NCBI GenBank assembly: GCA_045655125.1
Contig: JAZOOR010000068.1
Span: 1 to 19,149 of the forward strand
DNA length: 19,149 nt
Source of the DNA: SIG578 sp045655125
Lineage (GTDB): Bacteria > Bacillota > Clostridia > Oscillospirales > Ruminococcaceae
Direction of reading: 5' to 3'
In this document: piece by piece, positions 6,673-13,702 of the stretch
Layout of the letters: every line of letters begins with the position of its first letter
Position numbering within the stretch: position 1 is the stretch's first letter
Notes under the pieces: model-generated
The model's input: the letters and a program-made list of their open reading frames with translations, nothing else
The model's database searches: none
Told to the model about the DNA's origin: nothing
Made by a program: the position numbers and the translations under genes

Positions 6673-7242
6673 ATGTCAAGAGCATTAAGATTTGTTTTTA
6701 TGTTGATAAGCGTAGCCTTGGCGGCAGCCTTGCTGGTTTCACTGCTTAGCTATTCACAGAGATTGTATTTAAAAAAAGCTTATCCAATTAAATATAGCGG
6801 ATATGTGGAAAAATACTCTCAGGAGTATAAATTAGACCCATATTTTGTCTATGCCGTTATCCGTACAGAGAGTGATTTTACAGAAAATGCAACCTCTCCC
6901 ATCGGCGCACGCGGACTTATGCAGGTGACAAACGAAACATTTGACTGGATACGCACGAGGCTCCGAGATACAGAAAGCACCTTTGACAGTATGTATAACG
7001 CAGAAACTGCCGTGAGATACGGAGCATATCTTCTTTATTATCTTAAGAGTGTTTTAGGATGCGAGGAAAATGTATTGTGTGGATATCACGCAGGTGTCAA
7101 TAGGGCAAAGCAGTGGCTTTCCGATGATGAGCTTTCAGAAAACGGAAATATAATTTCTGAAAAAATTCCCTATGATGATACAAGAGCATATGTTGATAAG
7201 GTTATGAAAACATATAATATATATTTAAAGCTATATAAATAA
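6673..7242 (+). CDS. Membrane-anchored lytic transglycosylase (SLT domain)
   Basis: This enzyme family cleaves the glycan strands of peptidoglycan to form 1,6-anhydromuramyl ends. The 189-residue protein has one N-terminal membrane segment (about 7-26) with a short basic N-terminus and no clear cleavage site, so the domain is probably tethered outside the membrane. The soluble lytic transglycosylase domain (about 43-180) shows Y.LDPYFVYAVIRTESDF with the catalytic glutamate at E66. It is followed by SPIGARGLMQV, the AETAVRYGAYLL region and GYHAGVNRA, all standard for Slt70-type (GH23) enzymes. GGAG lies about 10 bases upstream of the ATG. It sits two bases after coaE in the same operon. Confidence 0.93.
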   Translation: MSRALRFVFMLISVALAAALLVSLLSYSQRLYLKKAYPIKYSGYVEKYSQEYKLDPYFVYAVIRTESDFTENATSPIGARGLMQVTNETFDWIRTRLRDTESTFDSMYNAETAVRYGAYLLYYLKSVLGCEENVLCGYHAGVNRAKQWLSDDELSENGNIISEKIPYDDTRAYVDKVMKTYNIYLKLYK

Positions 7243-7259
7243 GGATTGGAGATAAACTT

Positions 7260-8660
7260 ATGGAAAAAACAGCAGGAGAAAAGCTTATGGAGCAGCTGTT
7301 CTATAAGAAAAAACACGCCGCAGAGATACTTAGTGATGCTGAAATTAAAACAGCATTTGATTTCTGCAAGGGTTATCGTGAATTCTTAGATTACGCAAAA
7401 ACCGAAAGACGAGCTGTCTGCTACGCAGAGAACTTTGCAAAGGAAAATGGTTTTGTAGAGTTCGATTACAATAAAAAATACGAAAAAGGCGATAGGGTTT
7501 ACAGAATTAACCGCGGGAAAGCCATTATTCTCGCTGTAATAGGTGAGAAACCTCTTTCTGAGGGTGTTAAGATTTCCGCTGCTCATATTGATTCTCCCCG
7601 CCTTGATTTGAAGCAGGTTCCCGTATATGAGGATGCCGAAATTGCCTATTTTAAAACACATTATTATGGAGGTATCCGCAAATATCAGTGGCCCACAATC
7701 CCTCTCTCTCTTTACGGAACTGTTGTTAAGTCTGATGGAACAACTGTCGATGTCGCGGTAGGTGATGGACAGGATGACCCTGTATTTTATGTATCCGACC
7801 TGCTTCCGCACCTTGCACAGAGCTATGAAAAGAAAACTATGGCAGAGGCTGTTAATGCTGAAAGCCTAAATCTAATCGTCGGCTCACTTCCTTTTCGCGA
7901 TGATAAGGTCAGCGAGAAGGTAAAGCTTAATTTACTCAATATACTCTTTGAGAAATATGGTATTGTGGAGGCAGATTTCCTTTCTGCCGAGCTTGAGGCT
8001 GTGCCTGCATTTGAGTCACGCGATGTTGGCTTTGACCGCTCTCTTATCGGCGCATATGGCCACGATGATAGAGTTTGCGCATACCCCGCACTTATTGCTG
8101 CGGCAGAGGTGAAAAATCCTGCATATACAACAGTTACAGTTCTTGCCGATAAAGAGGAAACAGGCAGTGAGGGCAATACTGGACTTGATTCCTCGTATTT
8201 AGAGTATTTTATTGCTGACCTGGCAGCTCCCCATAACATTACTGCAAGAGAGGTTCTTTCTAATAGCGAGTGCCTTTCTGCTGATGTAAATGCAGCATTT
8301 GACCCCAATTTTTCTGAGGTTTACGAGCGCAAAAATTCCTGCTTTATAAATTACGGAGTAGTTGCTACAAAATATACGGGAGCAAGAGGTAAATCGGGAA
8401 CTTCCGATGCTTCTGCCGAGTATACGGGCAAAATAAGAAACCTCTTTGACAGAGAGAATGTTATATGGCAGTCGGCTGAGCTTGGAAAAACAGATATTGG
8501 CGGCGGCGGAACGGTTGCAAAATATATCGCAGGTCTTAATGTAGATGTTATTGATGTGGGTGTCCCCGTTTTATCTATGCACTCTCCCTTTGAGGTTGTT
8601 TCAAAAATTGATGTATATATGGCATACAAAGCATTTTTAGCATTCTTCAGTCAGAAATAA
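7260..8660 (+). CDS. apeA: M18 family aminopeptidase
   Basis: This zinc aminopeptidase removes N-terminal residues from peptides, with acidic residues preferred in the characterised members. The 466-residue protein has the expected co-catalytic metal ligands in order: H109 in SAAHIDSPRLD, D269 or D270 in GHDDRVCAY, E299-E300 in DKEETGSEGN, D342 in SADVNAAFDP and H441 in SMHSPFEV. The spacing closely follows human aspartyl aminopeptidase. The length fits the longer bacterial 'aminopeptidase 1' branch, which is why I use apeA; the symbol is tentative. It has no signal peptide, so it should be cytoplasmic. TTGGAG lies 8 bases before the ATG. It is the last gene of the plus-strand operon and ends at a strong hairpin. 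Confidence 0.93.
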   Translation: MEKTAGEKLMEQLFYKKKHAAEILSDAEIKTAFDFCKGYREFLDYAKTERRAVCYAENFAKENGFVEFDYNKKYEKGDRVYRINRGKAIILAVIGEKPLSEGVKISAAHIDSPRLDLKQVPVYEDAEIAYFKTHYYGGIRKYQWPTIPLSLYGTVVKSDGTTVDVAVGDGQDDPVFYVSDLLPHLAQSYEKKTMAEAVNAESLNLIVGSLPFRDDKVSEKVKLNLLNILFEKYGIVEADFLSAELEAVPAFESRDVGFDRSLIGAYGHDDRVCAYPALIAAAEVKNPAYTTVTVLADKEETGSEGNTGLDSSYLEYFIADLAAPHNITAREVLSNSECLSADVNAAFDPNFSEVYERKNSCFINYGVVATKYTGARGKSGTSDASAEYTGKIRNLFDRENVIWQSAELGKTDIGGGGTVAKYIAGLNVDVIDVGVPVLSMHSPFEVVSKIDVYMAYKAFLAFFSQK

Positions 8661-8695
8661 AAAATAGAGTGACCGCAAGGTCACTCTATTTTTTT
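8661..8695. terminator. Shared bidirectional terminator between the two long operons
   Basis: A perfect 14-bp stem (8661-8674 with 8679-8692) is capped by a GCAA (GNRA) tetraloop. It is flanked by an A-run on the left and seven or more T on the right, so it works in both directions. It directly follows the aminopeptidase stop, and its right arm reaches the stop codon (8694-8696) of the convergent NERD gene. Confidence 0.92.
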
Positions 8696-9416
8696 AACTG
8701 CAATTAGAAAATATAAAGGATTTAAGCTTTTTAATCTGAAAAACGGATAAGCAGCTTTTTTTATTGCAAATATAGCTAATAAGACGTTTTTCACCGTCTT
8801 GCCTGCGGCTGAATACAGGTACACTACCCAGAGAGGTATCAAGTTCTAAAACTGTTCTGGGGTTAGAAAAATATACAGCTCCATAAATATCAGCATCAAA
8901 ACCCCTGTCATTTAAAAGCTCGCGCATAAGCCTTATGTGTGTTGAAACCTGTCGCGTAGGATTATAAAACTCGCTCGTTTCACGATTTCCCTTACTATGT
9001 TTCGTTTTAATAAGATACGTATCATCGAGATTGCCGCTTATAACACCGCCGTGATTTTTGGATTCTATAATAAAAATTCCGCCTTTAGAAATAACTATGT
9101 AATCGAGTTGAGCGGTTTTGTTTTTTACACTCAGTGTCACATCGGGAATAATGTAATATCCCTTTGGGAGCGATGATAGCAGTTTTAAGCAGCTTTTTTC
9201 GCCATCTGCCCCCGATTTAAGAGAGCGGGCGCGACGATTTAGTTTTATGATTAAAATCGCAGTAGGAATAAGAAATAAAAGAGATATGGCATATGTAAAA
9301 AAGGAGCAGACAACAAATAACACAACTGCCGCCCAGCAAAGAGTGAGCAGCAGTAATGTTTTGTAGTAGCTTGATTTAACTGTGTTTATAAAATGCCTGC
9401 GTAAAATTTTCGCCAT
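8694..9416 (-). CDS. Membrane protein with a NERD (nuclease-related) domain
   Basis: The protein has 240 residues. Two hydrophobic stretches (about 19-40 and 43-58) form a likely membrane hairpin, so the rest probably faces the cytoplasm. The NERD domain (about 67-190) shows GADGEKSCLKLLSSLP (GxxGE at 69-73), then QLDYIVISKGGIFIIESKN with D105, E118 and K120. These make the D...ExK pattern of the PD-(D/E)XK nuclease fold. NERD proteins are widespread and most lack a proven function; DNA processing is predicted from the fold. It is the last gene of the minus-strand operon, 14 bases after the DHHW gene, with a weak AGGG ribosome binding site. Its place beside the acetylation genes is unexplained. 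Confidence 0.85.
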   Translation of the reverse strand: MAKILRRHFINTVKSSYYKTLLLLTLCWAAVVLFVVCSFFTYAISLLFLIPTAILIIKLNRRARSLKSGADGEKSCLKLLSSLPKGYYIIPDVTLSVKNKTAQLDYIVISKGGIFIIESKNHGGVISGNLDDTYLIKTKHSKGNRETSEFYNPTRQVSTHIRLMRELLNDRGFDADIYGAVYFSNPRTVLELDTSLGSVPVFSRRQDGEKRLISYICNKKSCLSVFQIKKLKSFIFSNCS

Positions 9417-9430
9417 TTATTTTAACCCTG

Positions 9431-10564
9431 TTAGTCGCCGAGAGCAGCGATATTTCCGCTTCCTGTAATACTGTCAATATTGTATAAGAGAAGAACGCTG
9501 TCATAGCTTGACACATCGGCGAGCTCACGGTAATTTTTATTGGTGTATCTAAGGTCTATAAGCTTAATTTCAGAATAATGAAGAGCAAGAAAGGGAACAA
9601 GACTGTGTGCAAACGAATCCTTAAAAATCAGAAGCTTCTTGTTATTCTGAACATTTGTTTTTATAGTAACCTCAGGCTGTACCTGACCTAAAAATACAGA
9701 GTATTTATCTTTTTTACTAAGCCACTCGCGAAAATATATGTCATCGTATTTCTTTGTTTCTTTTCCATTATTTATAGAAACCTCTGTAACTGAAAGGTCT
9801 GAAGCTGCAAGACTGAATAAGTCAATGGTGTCGGGTTTAACCGAGATGTTTGATTTTGAGGCATAGGTTCCGTAAAACTCGTTGGAAGCGTGCTCTATGT
9901 CAAACATAGTTTTTTCGTAAGGCTTAAAATCAAGCGCGGTTGCTATCTGGTGATATGCATAATACGCACCGAGAGAGGTCCAATGGTGGTCGGTGCCGTA
10001 GTAGATATATTGGTCTTTCTTTGCGTAAAGAGAGGAATAGATGTCAACTGCATAGGCACTTTTACCAAGCTGAGAATAGAATGAGTCAATTTGCTTCTTC
10101 TGGCTCTCGGTTTTCTTTCCATAGGGAAGAAAATCAGAATAAAGATCGCAAGAGGTAGGGGCAATAGCAGTATAAATTTTTGTGTTGGAATTATTTTCTG
10201 CAAACCTGAGAATACCATCAATATTTTGATTTAGATAGCGCTCGTTAGGTTTACCAAGGTCCTCAACAAGTGTTCCTTTTGTGGTGAGCATAATGGAATT
10301 GTTTTCCTTTTTAAGTGTTAAAAGCTCTAAGTTTGATTTTAACTTTACCCAAAAATTTCTACCAAAGAAGTGGTCAGAAATATAGGAATCAAAGCCTTGC
10401 ATAAATGATTTATCTAAAATAGCCTCAGAGGAAAAGCTTGGGAAGGTAGCAAGGTCGCGGTTTTCCCATTCAGATGTTTTTTCTTTCTTTGAAAACGCTG
10501 TAATAAGCGGAAGAGCCACTAAAATAACCGCAAATATAACGGCAAGAATTCTTTTACCATTCAT
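9431..10564 (-). CDS. DHHW family protein (AlgX/AlgJ-like, acetylation partner)
   Basis: The protein has 377 residues with one N-terminal membrane segment or signal anchor (about 4-24), which places the domain outside the membrane. The name-giving DHHW motif is at 192-195 in GTDHHWTSLGAYYAY. A serine motif, FKDSFAHS (K315, D316, S317), lies near the end. These match the SGNH-like AlgX/AlgJ fold, in which Asp-His and Ser act in O-acetyl transfer or hydrolysis on an extracellular polymer. It follows the MBOAT gene by 18 bases, with AGGAGG (10576-10581) just after that gene's stop. The pair is the usual two-part system: the MBOAT protein moves the acyl group across the membrane and this protein passes it on. 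The polymer is unknown. Confidence 0.88.
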   Translation of the reverse strand: MNGKRILAVIFAVILVALPLITAFSKKEKTSEWENRDLATFPSFSSEAILDKSFMQGFDSYISDHFFGRNFWVKLKSNLELLTLKKENNSIMLTTKGTLVEDLGKPNERYLNQNIDGILRFAENNSNTKIYTAIAPTSCDLYSDFLPYGKKTESQKKQIDSFYSQLGKSAYAVDIYSSLYAKKDQYIYYGTDHHWTSLGAYYAYHQIATALDFKPYEKTMFDIEHASNEFYGTYASKSNISVKPDTIDLFSLAASDLSVTEVSINNGKETKKYDDIYFREWLSKKDKYSVFLGQVQPEVTIKTNVQNNKKLLIFKDSFAHSLVPFLALHYSEIKLIDLRYTNKNYRELADVSSYDSVLLLYNIDSITGSGNIAALGD

Positions 10565-10582
10565 AAATAATAGCTCCTCCTT

Positions 10583-11989
10583 TTAGAAATTAAAGTAAAT
10601 AAACGGGTTGAATGTTGCATCAACAAGATAAGCCGTGCAAATCAAAAGAGTAATAATTGCGATGACGGGGGTAGCGTATTCGCAGAATTTAGGAAATCTG
10701 TTTTTAAATTTCTCAAACAAAGCCTTTGATTTGTCGCATGAAAAGAATATACAAAGCGCAAAAATGATAATGTATGAAACAAGATAGTAGAGGGTATCGG
10801 CATTTGCAAAACCCTTAGCATTGCCACCAAACATCGCCTTAAAGAAGAGTAAAACATTGCTCATTTTATCAAATTCAAAGAGTACCCAACCAAAAACTAC
10901 AAGGATAAAGGAATATGCTACCTGCAAAAAGCTCGGCAGCTTTTTAAGCCATTCTCCAAGGAAAAGGCGCTCTAAAATAATGATAATTCCAAAATAAATG
11001 CCCCAAACAAGAAAATTCCAACTGGCTCCGTGCCAGAATCCCGTGAGCATCCAGGTGATAAACAGATTTAAAAGTGTTCTCTTCATTCCTTTGCGGTTTC
11101 CGCCTAAGGGAATATAAACATAAGAACGAAACCAAGAACCGAGTGTTATGTGCCAGCGGCGCCAGAATTCTGAGATGCTTTTTGAAATGTACGGGAAATT
11201 AAAGTTTTCGGGGAAGTTAAAACCAAGCATTTTTCCAAGTCCAACCGCCATATCCGAGTATCCTGAGAAATCAAAGTATATCTGGAATGTAAATGCTAAA
11301 ATACCAAGCCAGGCGGTTGCAGCGGGGAGGGAGGTTATCTCCTGAGCCTTTATTGTTGCCCAAAGAGCGCCTATGTTGTTTGCAAGTAAAACCTTTTTAG
11401 CAAGTCCTTTTACGAATGTGGCAACACCTTCGCCAACCATATCAATGCTTATGGTGCGGTGATTTATTTCATTCTGAACATCCGAATATCTGACAATGGG
11501 ACCTGCAACAATCTGAGGGAAAAGTGTAACATAGGTTGCAAATGTAACAGGATTTTTCTGAACGGGAATGTTTCGCATATAAAGGTCAATGGTATAGGAC
11601 ATACTCTGGAAAGTATAGAACGAAATTCCTATCGGCAGAGGAATATTGGGAACAGGAATTGATGTTCCTAAAATTGAATTTATGCTGCTAACAAAAAATC
11701 CGCTGTATTTAAAGATAGAAAGAAGTCCTAAATTCATTACCACAGATGCAATAAGACAAAGCCTGCGGATAATCGGCTTATCATCAAAACGCGACATAAC
11801 AAGACCTGCAGTATAGTCTATAAGTGTTGAAAGAACCATTATCCACAGATAAACAGGCTCACCCCAACCATAGAACAAAAGACCTGCAATAAACATAACA
11901 GGGTTTTTAAGCGGCCTTGGAACAAGAAAATATATTCCTAAAACAATAGGCAGATAAACATACATAAAAGTGAGGCTCGAAAAAACCAT
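10583..11989 (-). CDS. MBOAT family membrane O-acyltransferase (AlgI-like)
   Basis: The 468-residue protein has many membrane segments. It begins with the AlgI-like MVFSSLTFMYVYLPIVLGIY and shows LFYGWGEP. The two conserved histidines are H280 in FWRRWHITLGSWFR and H320 in TGFWHGASWNF. The stretches YIPLGGNRKG, FQIYFDFSGYSDMAVGLGK and FPQIVAGPIVR are also typical. Family members take an acyl group, usually acetyl, and deliver it for O-acetylation of alginate, peptidoglycan or wall polysaccharides; alginate is unlikely in a Clostridia-type cell. The gene starts three bases after the TOPRIM gene, and its ribosome binding site (GAGGAGGA) lies inside the end of that gene. The DHHW protein is the likely partner. 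Confidence 0.93.
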   Translation of the reverse strand: MVFSSLTFMYVYLPIVLGIYFLVPRPLKNPVMFIAGLLFYGWGEPVYLWIMVLSTLIDYTAGLVMSRFDDKPIIRRLCLIASVVMNLGLLSIFKYSGFFVSSINSILGTSIPVPNIPLPIGISFYTFQSMSYTIDLYMRNIPVQKNPVTFATYVTLFPQIVAGPIVRYSDVQNEINHRTISIDMVGEGVATFVKGLAKKVLLANNIGALWATIKAQEITSLPAATAWLGILAFTFQIYFDFSGYSDMAVGLGKMLGFNFPENFNFPYISKSISEFWRRWHITLGSWFRSYVYIPLGGNRKGMKRTLLNLFITWMLTGFWHGASWNFLVWGIYFGIIIILERLFLGEWLKKLPSFLQVAYSFILVVFGWVLFEFDKMSNVLLFFKAMFGGNAKGFANADTLYYLVSYIIIFALCIFFSCDKSKALFEKFKNRFPKFCEYATPVIAIITLLICTAYLVDATFNPFIYFNF

Positions 11990-11992
11990 ATA

Positions 11993-12598
11993 TTAAAATT
12001 CCTCCTCATTTGGAAACAGATTATTTATTAAGCTGTAAAAGTCCTCTTTTGATATAACCGATGAGAGAACATCGGGTAAAACCGTGCTTGAAAGGTGACA
12101 GGGGAGCGAGAGTTTTTTTAAAACGGCGGAGCGCCTTTCTTTACTGTTTTTTCCTCCGCTGAGTCCAAGTTCATACAAATCAAATCGGGTTATGCGCTCC
12201 GACGGACTACTGCATATTTTACTATCGGTAACACCTGCTTTTTCAAGCGCAGAAAGAATATCTTCTTCGGAAAAACCTTCAACACCCAAAAGTCCCTCTT
12301 TTGATGGATGTGATTTGCGTTTTTCTTTTCCCGCAACATCAGGAAGATAAGCGTCCCATATATTTCCTTCAGTAATTTTATTTTTTAAAAAATTGCGTAT
12401 ACGAAAGCCTGCAAAATCACTGTCTGTAAAAATAATAAGACCGCATTTTTTTGCAAGAACTCTCAGCATAGAAATGGTGTCTTCATCGGAAAAAATGCGA
12501 AAACCGCCTGTTTCAACCACGGTCGCGTCCAAAAGGGTGGAAAGCCTCATTCTGTCATACTTTCCCTCAACCACAACGGCTTGCGTAAGCTTTATCAT
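11993..12598 (-). CDS. TOPRIM domain protein with DUF4093 (RNase M5-like)
   Basis: The 201-residue protein opens with a TOPRIM domain (about 4-95). The metal site is visible: E11 in VVVEGKYD, then D59 and D61 in FTDSDFAG, followed by GFRIRNFLK. A short acidic and basic linker leads to a C-terminal domain of the DUF4093 type (about 115-195). RNase M5, which cuts the 5S rRNA precursor in Bacillus, has the same plan and size, so this could be its counterpart; that is an inference and the symbol rnmV is not assigned. The start overlaps the holA stop by four bases (ATGA), with only a weak upstream signal, so translation is probably coupled. Confidence 0.82.
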   Translation of the reverse strand: MIKLTQAVVVEGKYDRMRLSTLLDATVVETGGFRIFSDEDTISMLRVLAKKCGLIIFTDSDFAGFRIRNFLKNKITEGNIWDAYLPDVAGKEKRKSHPSKEGLLGVEGFSEEDILSALEKAGVTDSKICSSPSERITRFDLYELGLSGGKNSKERRSAVLKKLSLPCHLSSTVLPDVLSSVISKEDFYSLINNLFPNEEEF

Positions 12599-13644
12599 AA
12601 CCTTTTTCCCGCCTTGCCGCCGAGAATGATTTTGAGTAGCGCCTTTTCCATAAGTATTTTTTTGTCATCCTTGGTGCTTTTGAGTTTTATATCAGCTTCA
12701 GAAAGGCAGAGAATTGCATTTTTCAAAAACTCGGGAGTGCATTTGGGAGCATCATATCCCGCGCCCCGAAGCTTAAAATCCTTGCCCTTATAATCGAAAT
12801 TTGCAGATAATTCGCTAACCGAATGGTTATATTGCTGCATCATCTTAACTCGATAAATGTCGAGAAATGATGACGAGAGGGCGGAATTTATAGAAATTGC
12901 ATCAACCTGCTGCAGAAAGAGTGAGTCCAGAATGTGCAGTGCCATCTGTGGTTTTAAATTTATTATATGCCTTATGATTTCGTATGCCTTATAATCAAGT
13001 TGACGGGCGGTAAGGTGCTCAACCGCGTCAGCGGTAATGACTCCGCCGGTCTTTTCAAGTGCAAAGGCACAAAGCTTTACAAGGTCATTTTCTAAAACAA
13101 GCATATCATTCAGCGCTCGGTCAGCTAAGTTTTCGGCAACTGGGCGCTCAATAGTGCAACCGCTTTTTTTTGCAGTATTAATTATCATTGAAACAACATC
13201 ACTTTGTGATTTTTCACTGCATTCGATAACTATTCCGTCACTCTCAAGCGTTTTTATAAACTTTGCCCACTTTAATGATGTACGTGTATTTATTTCCTGA
13301 CTTTTTACAATAAAGATAAGACAGGTAGACTCGGGCTTTTCAGAAAGTATAGTATAAAGAGCCTCTAACTGCGAGGGAGAAAATGACTCAATAGAGGGAT
13401 TTCTGACACAGACACATTTATTCTCTGAGAAAAAAGAAACACTCTGACACTCCTGCTGGAGCATTTTGAGGTCGAGAGCCTGTCCATCGAGCAGCACAGG
13501 CTCGCCATCAGGACAAACTGACTTTATAAGGCGGCGAAAACAGATATTTTTAGAGTATTCATCAGTTCCATAAAATAGAAAAAGGGAGGAATTTAGCTGC
13601 TGTTTTAATGCTGAAAGAAATTCTTTTTCATTCATACGCGGCAT
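12595..13644 (-). CDS. holA: DNA polymerase III delta subunit
   Basis: The delta subunit is the wrench of the clamp loader that opens the beta sliding clamp. The 349-residue protein has the expected start, LFLFYGTDEYSKNICFRRLI, with a degenerate P-loop as usual in delta. The AAA+-like middle follows, with SVSFFSENKCVCVRNP and a conserved LENDLVKLCAFA helix in domain II. The collar domain (about 220-349) includes DYKAYEIIRHIINLKPQMAL and LRGAGYDAP. Length fits the family (about 330-350). AGGAGG lies 6 bases before the ATG. The 52-base gap after comEC holds a likely internal promoter. The rpsT gene that often lies beside holA in Firmicutes is absent here. Confidence 0.92.
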   Translation of the reverse strand: MPRMNEKEFLSALKQQLNSSLFLFYGTDEYSKNICFRRLIKSVCPDGEPVLLDGQALDLKMLQQECQSVSFFSENKCVCVRNPSIESFSPSQLEALYTILSEKPESTCLIFIVKSQEINTRTSLKWAKFIKTLESDGIVIECSEKSQSDVVSMIINTAKKSGCTIERPVAENLADRALNDMLVLENDLVKLCAFALEKTGGVITADAVEHLTARQLDYKAYEIIRHIINLKPQMALHILDSLFLQQVDAISINSALSSSFLDIYRVKMMQQYNHSVSELSANFDYKGKDFKLRGAGYDAPKCTPEFLKNAILCLSEADIKLKSTKDDKKILMEKALLKIILGGKAGKRL

Positions 13645-13673
13645 ATGGCTTCCTCCTTTTTTAAATATAAAAT

Positions 13674-13702
13674 ATTATACCGTATTTTAGCAAAAATTAC
13701 AA
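13674..13702 (-). promoter_or_regulatory. Likely internal promoter for holA and downstream genes
   Basis: On the minus strand TTGTAA (13702-13697) and TATAAT (13679-13674) lie exactly 17 bases apart, about 30 bases before the holA start codon. The -35 box overlaps the comEC stop codon. The -10 box is perfect and the -35 box matches four of six positions. It would allow holA to be expressed independently of comEC. Confidence 0.55.
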
